This document shows, one piece after another, positions 11,168 to 23,762 of a DNA stretch of 64,000 bases. This DNA is from Owenia fusiformis (Eukaryota > Annelida > Polychaeta > Sabellida > Oweniidae): contig CAIIXF020000008.1 in NCBI GenBank assembly GCA_903813345.2, forward strand, positions 19,762,822 through 19,826,821. Reading direction: 5' to 3'. The position numbers and the translations under genes were made by a program. The notes beneath the pieces were generated by a model. That model ran no database searches and was not told the origin of the DNA. It was given only the letters and a program-made list of their open reading frames with translations. Every line of letters starts with the position of its first letter. The stretch's first letter is position 1.

Positions 11168-13487
11168 GTAGGGCTGCAACTTTACTTCGATGTACAATAT
11201 ACCGTAAACTATAATATTCTCTGTTGTTTGTTATTAATTGACACTAAAATTATTCTTTTCGATCATGTACAGTAATTTATTTAACAAACATTTTAGAAGT
11301 GTCCGTTAATTAAGAAAAGTGATTCCCCTAAATAAGTTTTAATATTACAGTAGATTTGCCATGAAGGGTAAGGGCAAAGATTTAAAATGATGTAACGTCA
11401 ACACAAGAAATAGTCCACACTTACTAATTCTTAAACAATTTTGTTGATTTTGGTAAAATATTGTGAGATCTCCATCAATTAGAGAAAATCAAAAAATGGC
11501 CCTGGATCAAAAATTGGAAAAGTAGTTGAACACAAAGGTATTGAAGTTAACACCATTTGTAAACAAAACATTTACATATTTTTTTTATCAAGATATTGTT
11601 ATACTACATTCATAAAAACAGAAATACTTGAAAGTCTGTATTTCACTCTGCTAGCGCACTGGAAATACAGACCTTCTCAGGAAGAATATTTACTGTATTT
11701 TACTCGAATCATTGAATAACTTATATTATTGATATTTTTATCCTACATGTAGTTTGTATGGATAACAACATTGGCGATGTAATTCAAATGTATATTATTA
11801 TTGACTGTTTATTATGATGACTAGATTTGAAATTATTACATACATTTATAGTAATATACAATTATATGTTAAAAATGTATTTTAGAAATGTTATTTTAGA
11901 AGTGAGTCCCCTTAAAAAGGATAATATATCACATTTCGTTGATTGAAATAATTCTTTGTGATAAGTAGGATAAGTTCATAAGCAGGGTGTCTCGATTATT
12001 GTAGTATGATATACACATTTAATATGTAGAACATTGTTAAAACAATTAAAGATTAAAAGATACCTAATTTAAGATACTGCATGTGTAATATTAATAAAAC
12101 CAGCTTCTGAGATTGTTTAAAATCAGATTTTACTTTCATTGAATGACACTGACCAAAAATTCTTTCAAAATCATGAAGTTTTTCACGATAGTGAGCATTT
12201 CTCATGTGATTTTGGGACAAATTTGTCCCCCTTGAATCTTTGGCAAAAACTGGCATGTAAATATTACCTTGTACATGTACTTGGATAATTGTATAGAGTG
12301 AAATTTTGAGCATTCGATAATATTTATTGTCATTTTTGTTTATCAATTGGGAATTGCACATAATCAACTCTGCCTTAATTCTATGAGAGCAAATTCAAAA
12401 GCAATGTAACTTATAAAATAGATTGTCAGTTAAAAGTCTATCAATAATAGTCAAATAATGTTACCAACAACATCCACTGTAGTATGTAGCTGCCTCACAA
12501 GGTGAATAATTTTGTCAATACTATTCAAATCATAAAACTATGCAAAGAAAATTTGGTATTAATTCAGCTCTAGTTTATGAATTTTAAACTATAGTTGTAT
12601 GCTATAAAAGCACAGCTACAAAAAATGATTAAGATTTAAAGATACATGTGAGATGTCTAAAGATGCAATACCATGGTAACAGAATGCTAAACTATGGAGC
12701 AACCAGTGAGAGATATCATTTACATACCCTATAAAAATAACTAATGAACTTTGTTCCCCAAAGTGAGACTAGTCTTTTGTTACTTCCACAATTTTTAACC
12801 AAAAGTAATAACGCAGATGCGAGTAGGTAGTTACCAGATTCACCACCAGGTGGCTCGTTCGGGTCAGAAAGCATGGCGGGTATAGTAGAAAGTTCCCTTT
12901 AACTTAAATTACATCTATTTGCGTGGTTCAATTTTCACATAACCCTTGTGTATCTAATAGTTGTGTAAATTGAAGTACGTCCAGTAAAAGAAAATGTTAT
13001 CTGTCCAATACAAGAAAAGATAATTCACTTTTTGTGGTTTTGTAACATGGGGTGTATGGGGAATCAACCCGAACAAGAAGTCACATTTTCAAAAAATTTA
13101 AAATTTCAAAGTTGATAGACAATTTTTGAAACCATATTTCTAGATGTACTTTTACATGCAGATTTAAAATATGACATCACTTTGACTGAATTTTGAACAT
13201 TTAATGACGTAAATCAAGATTATTTCTACTCGCATCTAGTCTATTGAAATACGCCAAATTGGCATGGCTTTTCCAAAATGGAATTTTAACTGAGTGCAAT
13301 CCCATTTTCAAGATGCCAAGGGGGAGCAGCACCAACTTGATTCAGAACTTGAGAGAATCACTGTACTCTTCTGATAATATTGCTGTACTCTCCTGATAAT
13401 ACTCCTGTATTCTGATAATATTCCTGTATTCTCCTAATAATATTGTTGTATTCTCCTTATAATTTTGGTGTCACTCCTCAATTTCAG
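11168..13487. other. Flank of copy B, then unannotated intergenic or intron sequence
   Basis: Up to about 12,510 this is the duplicated 3' flank shared with copy A, including the empty transposon site at 12,351-12,355. From there to 13,487 no coding exon could be supported. In particular, I could not find the N-terminal GalNAc-transferase exons that should precede 13,488. A block of direct short repeats (CTGATAATATT(C/G)CTGTA) sits at 13,370-13,440 just before the first exon. Confidence 0.5.
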
Positions 13488-16400
13488 GACTCCTATGATA
13501 GCCGGGGGCCTCTTTGCTGTCCATAAAGTCTGGTTCAATAAGCTAGGCAAATATGATACTGAAATGGACATCTGGGGAGGAGAAAATTTTGGTGAGTGAT
13601 TTCTGGTGAAGACATAATATATAATCTAAAATATTTAGGGTGTCTACTATCCGAGAAATAAAGATAAATTATTTTTCAAATGAGAATGTATTGAATCTCA
13701 CTAAGGATTTAGTTTGAAATTAAATTTATTATCCCATCAAACAAAGTTCGGAGAGATATAGGGAACGCCCCCGTCCATGCGTCTGTACATCTACGCTTTG
13801 GCGTTGCTGTTGTCTAGTTTGATAATATGAAGTAAAGAACAATAGTAGTTCTGATATTAGGTGATAATATTTACTACACATATCACTTTCACAATAGGTA
13901 AATGAAGGTATAATATGGAAAAGAGAGTTGGTATAAGATTAGTCTATTTGTTGATATGTTTCAGAGCTTTCATTCCGTACTTGGATGTGTGGGGGCAGAT
14001 TGGAGATATTGCCATGCTCAAGAGTCGGCCATGTATTCAGAAAACGTCATCCATATACATTCCCCGAAGGCAATGCAAATACTTATATAAAGTAAGTGTG
14101 ACTACAAGTACATTGATTTCAGGAAAACTGTAAGTGGAATAATACCTTTGAAACCTAAAAAAATGTTTCACATATATGAAATGTTCCACTTACAGAGGTT
14201 CATTTAACATTGTGGAACGTGACTAATAATGCTAAAAGCACAGCTACTTACACTGTATTATTGTATTGTATTCTTTGTACAAATGAATAACTTAATAAAA
14301 ATAAATTTAAAAAATTTAACATTGAGTTAATGGTAAACTGGACTTTGAAAAGTGTTCCATTTATGGAGGTGTTCAGCTTACTGAGGTTCACTTTACATTA
14401 TGATAAGTTACTGTGTTACAGGACTTTAAAATATAACTCATGAAGGTGTTCCACTAAAAAAATTTCATTTTACAGTAAGATAATGGTTCATAAGACTTTG
14501 AAGTGTTCAACTTATGTAGATGTTCCATTCCACTTACAGAGAGGTTCATTAACATTATGATAATGGATCATGGGTCCTTGAAAAGTCTTCCACCTATGGA
14601 GGTCTCTTACAAAGATGTTCCACTTACAGAGGTTCATTTTACATTAAGATAATTGATCACAAGTCTCTGAAAAGTCTTCCATTTATGAAGGTCACTTACA
14701 AAGGTGTTCACTTGGCAGAGATTGCCTCTCTGAAACATCAGCAGGTTTTTTCTGTTACACCTTTGGATGTCCAAATTGATTTTATTCTTTAAGTACCTCT
14801 TATGGACAAGGTCACTTTACTGAGGAGGCAAAAGGCCATTCAATTTTTGTTAGCATACATACCAGACCCAGTAGATATTTTAAAGTAAACAACTTCAATC
14901 TATGTTCAAATATATTTTTGAGGGGCAGGAGGGAATTATTTTCTTCAATGCAATAACTGCTACAATTACTATACATTTTTGATATGCAGAATATTTAGGA
15001 AGTCAATCATCACAGTCTATCAATGATTGTCCATCAATGTCAACTCTAGAAAGACATATTTTATTGACACAAATACTATAACTGTATAGAAAGCTTTTGC
15101 TTAAATAGTTTTGCCCTGCATCAGATGTTTGTGTGTGTGGTCTTAAAGTCATCAGCATTATGAAGACCACCTCTCTAATTAACTGAACACCTTTCACTGT
15201 GAACACTTTTTCTCAGTCCCAAATCTGTTATCTCTCATTGACGCACATGTTTACAAAACCTTGAAATATGAACACTTTTGGCTAATCTGAACACTTTTGG
15301 CTAATCTGAACACTTTTGGCTAATCTTAACACTTTTGGCTAATCTAAACACTTTTGGCTAATATGAACACTTTTGGCTGGTCCCAGAGGTGTTCAGATTT
15401 AAGTTTTACTGTATGAGCAATTTTCATCCTGACTGTTTTGAAATCTTGGAAAAACACCATAAGACTGAAGTTGAGTGTTTACTCTGAATGTACTAACAGA
15501 TATTTTATAAATACTGTACTTTACATTTCTGATTTAAGAAATACCAGAAGAATAGCAGAAGTATGGATGGATGAGTATAAGAGGTTTTTCTATGAGTACA
15601 GGGCATCAGCAAAACACAAACCTTATGGCAAGTAAGTATAAAAAACATACACTCTGATACTGTACTTCTACTTAATTTGGCGCTACTTATTTTGATGGAT
15701 TTGCTGTTTTGAAGATTGACTACTTAATTTAGCAGACTTGCAATGATGAAATGTATATACATGTACAATACTTATTTACTATTGAAATATGAAATATTAA
15801 ATTTGGCGGCTACTTAATTTGGCAGACTTTAACAATTTGGCGGATCTGCCAAATTAATACAGCTGCCAAATTAAGTAGAAGTACAGTACTCATCACATCT
15901 CTATATCATTGTTTATCATGATATAAAAAATACCAGCTATGAAATAAATTATTCATGCAGATGTGCCCATATGTACATTATACTCCAATATCATAGCAAT
16001 TTAATGCATTAGAGAAACAATTGAATGGCATGCATTTCAAAAAACAGTGAGGCTGTTGAGTGGATGATATCCAAATTCAATTAATTAAAGCATGATTAAT
16101 GGCGCGCGATAAGCATTTTGTAATGGGGCAAATGATATTAATTTAGAGAACTGAAATGATTACTAAATCACTTAATCCTTTTTTCCCATTTCAGTGTACA
16201 TAGCAGGAAAGATCTCCGTGAGAGATTAAAATGCAAGTCTTTCAAATGGTACCTAGAGACAGTTTATCCAGAACTGAAGTAAGTTGCCATTTTTTTCTTT
16301 TTTAATAAAACATACTTACAAGCATCCAAAAACAGCATATTATTGTGTTGGACTGTGTTTTCAAAATTTATCATGCACCTTAAAGGATTTTAAAAACAGA

Positions 16401-18067
16401 AGAAAGTCAAACAATGATTGAATGAACTATCTGTTGTACAAAAATGAAAAACCTGTCATTTAGTTAGTCATTTAATGAAAAATCTGTCATTAAAGTAAAA
16501 ATAAAAAGTCTGATCATGATACATAAATATGTCACAAACACTCTATAATATAAAGTTCAATTTCTTGTTAAGTCATTTTTAGGCATTTGATTATTTATTA
16601 AGTGTTTCAAAACCTACACAGTGTTTTTGAGAGTATCCAATTTTTATCCAGACTTAAAAGCCCCATCAATTTATTAGACTGTAACATAATGTAGACTATG
16701 CATCAAATCCTTTAGACTATAGACTGATATGCCTTTCAGATTTCCATCAGATGGTGCCACAGGCTATGGGCATTTGAAGAATGCAGACTCCTGTCTGGAC
16801 TCATATGCCAAAGTGCCCCCAACTATTCCACTGCTGAAACCATGCAATACACTCTCAACTACTCAGGTATTGTGGCCTTAAAAATCATTTTTCTAGCAAA
16901 TTAAAGAACACATTGTGACATAATATTCAGTACGGCAACCCATTTGTAATGCAAACCTTTATCAATGAATACGCAACTTTTTAATTAGAGGCTCTTGGTC
17001 CAGTTAGTATGGACTATCTGTTTTAAAGAAGTGATCACCTTTTAAGATGGTTGTACCTAGAGAAAATTTTTTATCTGGTTTATCCCGGGGATGATATGAT
17101 ATCTTCCCTAGGGAAAAGAGGCATCAAGGATAGGTTTCAATGAATGAAGGAAATTAACCAACTGACAACAACAACTGACTGAATGACAACCTTTTTATAC
17201 AATGATCACTACAACATTTCCTTTCTCACAATAAATATTTTGCTCTTATGCCAAGTTGTGACTTAATTTTTGATTGATCAGATTGGTGTCATAGAGAATA
17301 TATGTACACACATGACCTCCAAGTATCTGGAAAACAGAAGGCTTCAGATTCAAAATTCAAAATGCTTGATTTCAGGATTGGCTTATGCATAAAGATGGCA
17401 AGATCTCTATGAACAATAATGATAACATGTGTCTTGCTGTCGCACACATAGAAACTGCAGACAATGTGGTGCTTCAACAATGCCAAACAGATACCACCAA
17501 TAATAATCAGGTATGGTATGGACTATAATTTAAGTTACTTTCATTAGTTTTACACCTATGTCAGTGAAACACCTTTGTATATGGAACTTCAAGGGAAACA
17601 CCTTTGTAAGTGGACCAACTCTGTAAAAGACCTTTGTTAGTGCAACGTCTCTGTAAAAGAAATACCTTTGTAAGTGGAACACCTCTATAAGTGAAATGAA
17701 CACCTCTGTAAACGCTACATTGGTACACCATTGTAAGTGGATACCTTTCCACTTAGAAGTTCCATGATGTTCCACACCTTTTTTTACTATTGTACTATTG
17801 TGTTCCACTTACACAGGTTTTACTGTATTTCAAATTATATATAGCTCTGATTTGTTCAATAAGTTAATACTTTGATCAGGAGGAAACGATAATTTAATGA
17901 TGTTTTTTATTTTTTAGATATGGCTTAGAAAAGATAAGTTTCTGGTGCACAAGCCAACAGAATTATGTTTGGATAGTTCAGATATGGACAAAGGACTAAT
18001 AGTCAACATATGCAGTACAATAAACAACCCTAGTCAGTCATGGACTTTTGACATAGAAATTACTTGA
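13488..18067 (+). CDS. Polypeptide N-acetylgalactosaminyltransferase, C-terminal part (7 exons)
   Basis: This Golgi enzyme family starts mucin-type O-glycosylation by moving GalNAc from UDP-GalNAc to Ser/Thr. The exons are 13488-13591, 13965-14091, 15539-15631, 16195-16278, 16740-16866, 17376-17510 and 17918-18067. All junctions are AG/GT and phases agree, giving 272 residues and TGA. Exon 1 carries TPMIAGGLF and the Gal/GalNAc-T motif DIWGGEN. Exon 2 carries [20 protein letters not shown] and GHVFRK. Exon 3 carries [13 protein letters not shown]. The last three exons each encode one repeat of a ricin-type beta-trefoil: ADSCLDS, DNMCLAV and TELCLDSS with QSWTF. The first half of the enzyme (GT-A nucleotide-binding part, transmembrane anchor) is absent. 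Either its exons lie before the window, putting the channel genes in an intron of over 13 kb, or this is a 5'-truncated copy. Confidence 0.9.
15266..15380. repeat. 20-bp tandem repeat in GalNAc-transferase intron
   Basis: There are six copies of the unit AACACTTTTGGCTAATCTG, ending before CTGGTCCCAGAGG. It lies inside an element that ends TTTTACTGTA at 15,413. Confidence 0.8.
15658..15888. mobile_element. MITE-like inverted-repeat element, family 1
   Basis: The perfect 24-bp terminal inverted repeat starts TACTGTACTTCTACTTAATT (15658-15681) and returns as its reverse complement at 15865-15888. It has internal copies of TTAATTTGGC. A related, more diverged element is at 46,034-46,449. It has no coding capacity and lies in the intron after GalNAc-transferase exon 3. 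Confidence 0.75.
17555..17827. repeat. Short-repeat element ending TTTTACTGTA
   Basis: It contains degenerate direct repeats of AACACCTTTGTAAGTGG, and its right end CACAGGTTTTACTGTA resembles the CAGTAAAAC ends at 15,413 (right end) and 61,205-61,378. TIRs that begin CAGT with a TA target are a pogo/Tigger trait; that assignment is an inference. A similar degenerate block with CACTTACAGAGGTTCATTT repeats is in the intron at about 14,160-14,730. Confidence 0.45.
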
Positions 18068-18618
18068 CCCAAATTTTGACATAGTTTGCATTAAGACAAG
18101 ATTATTTCAATATTGTGAATATTAATTTTGCTAAAATCTAATATACCAGGGTATATTATTGTTTTTATTATTTTATGTATATTTTATGAGCTTATTAAAA
18201 TCAATGGTGCTGTTTGTTTTGATAATACAGTATGTTTTATGTAAATGCTTCTTATAAAAGTACAATAAAAGTGATACATTGCTCAAATTTTGTGTTATCA
18301 TCAGCTTATCATATTCTTATCTTATTATCCCACCAAACGAAGTTTGTAGGGATATAGAGAAGCCATCCGTTAATAATAAACAGTTACAAACAAGATTGCA
18401 TTTTTTCTATTGTCTTTAAAGAATGTACACATGGTAAGCTATCCAAAATTAGTGTTGCACAAAAGACAGAGGGCGAGAATTTTAAACTACGTGCCATCCG
18501 CTAGGTGCGCTATTTCATTATACACTGGACGATAATATAGTATGACGTCATTCCCGTCAATTATAATATATGATGTCATATAATATATATTTGACAGCAT
18601 ATAATATATATTTACAGC
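18068..18618. other. 3' UTR of GalNAc-transferase and spacer
   Basis: The 3' UTR runs to the polyadenylation signal at 18,264. Near 18,327-18,360 is a dispersed motif CCACCAAACGAAGTTTG followed by a GATATAG sequence, with a second diverged copy at 13,733-13,763. The rest is AT-rich with direct repeats of ATAATATATATTT just before the satellite. Confidence 0.5.
18264..18269 (+). promoter_or_regulatory. Polyadenylation signal AATAAA of the GalNAc-transferase gene
   Basis: This is a canonical hexamer about 197 bases after the stop codon and the clearest one in the 3' UTR. Confidence 0.65.
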
Positions 18619-19938
18619 GAATCAAATCTTAAACTGTACCTGGCCTGTTACACGCAGTGCACTGAAGATGAATTAATTACACCATATTCACTCATTCAAT
18701 AGTTGAATACTAAACACAAAAGAATCAAATCTTAAACTGTACCTGGCCTGTTACATGCAGTGCACTGAAGATGAATTAATTACACCATATCCACTCATTC
18801 AATAGTTGAATACTAAACACAAAAGAATCAAATCTTAAACTGGACCTGGCCTGTTACATGCAGTGCACTGAAGATGAACTAATTACACCATATTCACTCA
18901 TTCAATAGTTGAATACTAAACACAAAAGAATCAAATCTTAAACTGTTCCTGGCCAGTTACATGTGGTGCACTGAAGATGAACTAATTACACCATATTCAC
19001 TCATTCAATAGTTGAATACTAAACACAAAAGAATCAAATCTTAAACTGTACCTGGCCAGTTACATGCGGTGCACTGAAGATGAACTAATTACACCATATT
19101 TACTCATTCAATAGAATCAAATCTTAAACTGTGCCTGGCCAGTTACATGCAGTGCACTGAAGATGAACTAATTACACCATATTTACTCATTCAATAGAAT
19201 CAAATCTTAAACTGTGCCTGGCCTGTTACATGCAGTGCACTGAAGATGAACTAATTACACCATATTCACTCATTCAATAGTTGAATACTAAACACAAAAG
19301 AATCAAATCTTAAACTGGACCTGGCCTGTTACATGCAGTGCACTGAAGATGAATTAATTACACCATATCCACTCATTCAATAGTTGAATACTAAACACAA
19401 AAGAATCAAATCTTAAACTGGACCTGGCCTGTTACATGCAGTGCACTGAAGATGAACTAATTACACCATATTCACTCATTCAATAGTTGAATACTAAACA
19501 CAAAAGAATCAAATCTTAAACTGTTCCTGGCCAGTTACATGTGGTGCACTGAAGATGAACTAATTACACCATATTCACTCATTCAATAGTTGAATACTAA
19601 ACACAAAAGAATCAAATCTTAAACTGTACCTGGCCAGTTACATGCGGTGCACTGAAGATGAACTAATTACACCATATTTACTCATTCAATAGAATCAAAT
19701 CTTAAACTGTGCCTGGCCAGTTACATGCGGTGCACTGAAGATGAACTAATTACACCATATTTACTCATTCAATAGAATCAAATCTTAAACTGTGCCTGGC
19801 CAGTTACATGCGGTGCACTGAAGCTGAACTAATTACACCATATTCACTCATTCAATAGTTGAATAACACAAAAGAATCAAATCTTAAACTGTACCTGGCC
19901 TGGTCCTTGCAGTGCGCTGAAGATGAACTAATTACACC
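18619..19938. repeat. Satellite with 103-bp monomer and higher-order structure
   Basis: There are about 14 tandem monomers starting GAATCAAATCTTAAACTG, containing CAGTGCACTGAAGATGAA and ending AATACTAAACACAAAA. Short monomers lack the TTGAATACTAAACAC segment. The order of variants repeats: the monomer at 18,825 matches the one at 19,403, a 578-bp higher-order period of six monomers present about twice. There is no coding potential. Confidence 0.93.
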
Positions 19939-22070
19939 CACTCTCTTCTCATAAAACCCAGTACTTGTAGTATATCCATAACATAATAACGATACTTCCA
20001 GATAATTTTATTTCAACAAATAATTCATTCCAAATAGCAGTAAAAGGAAACGTAGCTTGACCATAAATTGTTCGTACTTTGGGCTTGTCATGAATACACT
20101 TATTTAGTATTTGCACATATTTGATTTCTTAATATCCATTAGTTATATTTCTTGTTCTATATCAAGTATCATCATAGTACCCCATGTATGTAGTCTCAGC
20201 TCTGATTAATAGTTATATAAAGCACATAGAATAAAAGTTTGAATTTCCACAATACCTCTTGATTTCTTCACATTTATAGAATATGTATAAACATAATTTT
20301 CTGTTGTTTTTGAAGTTATTTGATTTCCTTATTTCATGTTGATTATACTTTTTCTCCTGACCAAACTATACAATATAATACTCTTGCAAGCCTACGTGCC
20401 AGTATATTATGATATTGTTTTACCAAAAGAGAGAAGCCCAATAAGTATGACAAAACAGAAAGAGCAAGAAACATCTAAGACCACAATCAGTCATAAGGAA
20501 AACAAACCCATAATATCCCAAGCTAAGATCTAACACACAAAAAACAACCCATCACCCCCTCCCCTTTTCACCATTCAACAAGTAAAGCAGTACACAATTT
20601 AAAACCAGAAAACTGAAGTCATACTACAATAGATGTTCAGATAAAAACTAAAAAAAAGATTTCCAATAGTTTTGACATCAAAAATCGTCTAAAATAATGC
20701 AATCCAAACGTAATCCATTCTCAAAGTTTCAAAGAGTGTCAAAGGGTCAACAACATTCTGTATTATAGCTGGCTAATTTTCGGTCGCTAAAAAGACTCCA
20801 TGATGGAAAACATTAAATAGAAGTTAATGTGCAGGTAAGTTTACTTTTATCAATGGCCTTCAGCTCATGATTTTATACAATATGCACTATTTCTATTTGT
20901 CCCCGGGTATATTATTAGTTCCGTCCAGTGCAAATAACCTCTTTTTGCACTGAACGAAATGCTTAGACTGATTTCCTTTGTGGAATGTAATTTGTAAATC
21001 TCAATATTCAGTACAATTACAGTTAAATAAAATGTCAAGGAGCATAAATCATTGTCATAAAGTACGATAGGTTCATACGGATCACGAAGAAAATACAAAG
21101 TAAGTATTATCCACTCTAATTATGCCGTTTATATCCTCTAAAAATAACACTTGTAAAAATATGTTCGATCAAAATTAGAAAATCATGGCAACCCGGAAAT
21201 GGTTGTTATATCTATATAACCACGGTCAGTATGCAGTTATGATTTGGGGCAACTCCAAATTATAGGAGATGGTATAATGATCTGGCCTTGCCCCAAATCA
21301 TAACTGCATACCACGGGTGCTCCCTGGGCAACACATCGTAGTGTGGTTTTTCGTAGTCTTGGTTTCTGGACCATTCACTTGAATTCCAGTAAGTTACTGA
21401 GCCCAGCCTAAATTAGCTTATATAACAAGATGTCAAAGCACGTCTTGAAGTTGAAAGCCCATGGTAAAGTGACTATCAAATCCTCATATGTGACAAGTCA
21501 TATGCTGTTTATCGTACATGTATGATGTGATTTTGATAATAAGTTGATCTACTATATATATCCTTGTACCAAGACGATCTCTTCAGTTCTTGTCTTACAT
21601 GCATATAATAGACCACTACATTGTATTTCTAAACATGAAAATTAACTGCGCTAGAGGCCCAGCTAGAATATGTTGCATATATTTCTTACTTCTATCGATT
21701 CTTAACATCACAAGAAACATCACAAAAGCAAAAATGTAGCTGCTGTCTCAAATTGCAATATTATGCACTTCAATCTTTTAGTTGGTCTTACTCGAGTCTC
21801 TAGCCAATTTCAGTAATTCTCCTAATCATAAACAAACACGCTGACTAAGTGACTACCTATGTCTAAAAATCAAAAGGATCGCCATGATATACTGTACCCT
21901 TGAAAACCAATATGCGGAGGATATTGTGACAATATACTCTGCTTGTTGCACTCGTTTGCTTCGCTCTCTCCTGCAGATATCAATATCACATGTCATACTT
22001 CGAATGAAATATTTCATTAATGTCATAACCCATTCTGTTTTAATACATGTATGAATTCTTGCAGTGAGAA
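19939..22070. other. Intergenic region upstream of the BTB gene
   Basis: No ORF is supported here. Immediately before the BTB start codon, TTCTTGCAG at 22,056-22,064 looks like a splice acceptor, so a non-coding first exon probably lies upstream in this region. The perfect hairpin at 21,230-21,310 is listed separately. Confidence 0.4.
21230..21310. repeat. Perfect 23-bp inverted repeat
   Basis: The arms TATGCAGTTATGATTTGGGG plus CAA (21,230-21,252) and its exact reverse complement (21,288-21,310) flank a 35-base loop. It is probably the core of a small foldback element or an RNA hairpin if transcribed. It lies about 760 bases upstream of the BTB start. Confidence 0.75.
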
Positions 22071-23762
22071 ATGGCTCAAAAGACTGACAAGCTCTACCTT
22101 GTGGAGAACAAGAACACCATACGAAAACTTGCTTCATTGAGAAATTGTGGGCAATTAACAGACCTTCAGTTCGTATTCCCCGATGGAAGTCAGATTGATG
22201 CCCATAAAGCTATTGTGGCCCAATACAGTAGTGTCATAGCTGCAAAATGTGTGGACATTGACCAGCATAAGCTACAAATCCTATCTACTGATATAGACAA
22301 TGAGGAAATGATCGAACCTAATGTTATGAACATTATGCTGGACTACATATATGGGCAGCAAGTGACAATCTTACGAGACAACATCCAACAAGTAATGAGA
22401 CTTGCAATTAAGTTAAATGTTCCAGAATTTCTTGCTGATTGTGACAATATCTTATTTCAAAATAAGCCCCCAGTAGATAAAATCACTGGTACTCATATCA
22501 AACAAGAGGTTACCGAATTAGGATATGATAGCCAACCAGCTCGTCCAAGTGGTCGTGGTAGGTCTGGTAATTCTGTCTCAGCTTCCAAAAACTTAAACGA
22601 GGAATCCCCAGCTCTGAAAAGAACAGGCACAAAGAGAACAATAAAGAAAACACTTCCAGAATATGTAGAACCTGAATTAGGTAAGTAGTTTCCAGTTGAT
22701 TTAAATGCATAGAAAACAACAATACTAGCACATAATCTAAAATACTGAAAAATGTGGGTGATCAATGAAGTTACTTCACCCATTTTACATACAATGTGAG
22801 CTTATTGTCTTCAAAAAGTAAACCTCTACTGCTACCGAAGTTGCTTTTTTATGTCACCACCAAAAGTTGTGACATATTGTTATATTCTTTTTTTTGTGGA
22901 TGGTGTTCGATGGTCTGCCTCTGTAACAAATGGCAGGTGGTGACATTTGGCATATAAATGCCTTGTGTTTTAATGCAAACACTAATATTTGTGAAGTTTT
23001 GACAAACACTGATCTTCGTGAAGTTGTGACACTATTTTGATTATGATTCCAGATGACATTGATGATGGGATGGATGATACAATGGATAATGATGATGAGG
23101 AGGACACTGATGAATATGAACCAGACGTGGAGTTTAAGGATGAGAATGATGATGCAAATTATATAGATGGCACTAGTGCTACACCTAGAAAACGTCAAAA
23201 ATCTTCTTCAAAGAAGGAGAAAAAGGAAGAAGAGGCTAATGTAAATCGTGAGTGTGTTTTTTTATGTACAAAAATGAATCTTCAACTAAAAACATGTTTT
23301 ACAGTAAAAGCTGTCCTTTTGTGTATTTCATTCATATCAGATATAAAGATACACCAACGCCAAAACACAAATTTAAAAAAGAAAAATACAAATTCACAGA
23401 ACATTAGTTAAAACCTGTACACCCAAATATCCCAGGTATAAACCTGTCTCCTCAATTTTGGGCCATCCTGCACCCACAGCAAAATTCACCCACAAGATGG
23501 CCTACCCACAAGATATCCCTGTTATCATTGGCTATAGTGGAGTCAGATGACCCTTTCATAGTTCTCTACTTGTATTATTATCTGAAGATGTGCAATCTGT
23601 TTCTTCCAGCATTGGTGTGTGAACTATGTGATAAGACATTTGAAACTCATAAGGAGTCCGCTGAACACCAGAGAGATGTCCATAATACTATTGCATGTGA
23701 TATATGCGCTAAAGTCTTCAATAATGAACCTGACTTAAGGAGACATGGGGTGCTCCATACTG
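22071..23762 (+). CDS. BTB zinc-finger transcription factor: three shared 5' exons
   Basis: This is the nuclear DNA-binding regulator's common N-terminal part. The exons are 22071-22680, 23053-23247 and 23610-23762, with donors GTAAGT, GTGAGT and GTGAGA and consistent phase 1 junctions. Exon 1 encodes a BTB/POZ dimerisation domain (about residues 25-135; motifs DLQFVFPDGSQIDAHKAIVA and MLDYIYGQQV) then a Ser/Arg linker. Exon 2 is very acidic (DDIDDGMDD..., DNDDEEDTDEYEPD) followed by a basic, probable nuclear localisation stretch (PRKRQKSSSKKEKK). Exon 3 has two C2H2 fingers (CELCDKTFETHKE... and CDICAKVFNNEPDLRRH) and ends after HT plus one base. Four downstream exons (37519, 43193, 46510, 50106) have acceptors in the matching phase, each with its own stop. 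If exon 3 is not spliced, the frame adds GEKTLSWSFWMTLG and stops at 23,806. The first coding ATG follows a likely acceptor at 22,064. Confidence 0.92.
22851..22967. repeat. Dispersed hairpin-ended repeat (GTCACCACC family), short copy
   Basis: The left end ATGTCACCACCAAAAGTTGT and the right part GGTGGTGACATTTGGC match the longer copies at 28,030 and 42,214. This copy lacks the internal minisatellite. It sits in the first intron of the BTB gene, abutting the second coding exon. Confidence 0.7.

Noticed and set aside
22493-23198. Minus-strand ORFs over the BTB exons and intron
   Set aside because: They are antisense to a spliced, domain-bearing gene and lack any recognisable domain.
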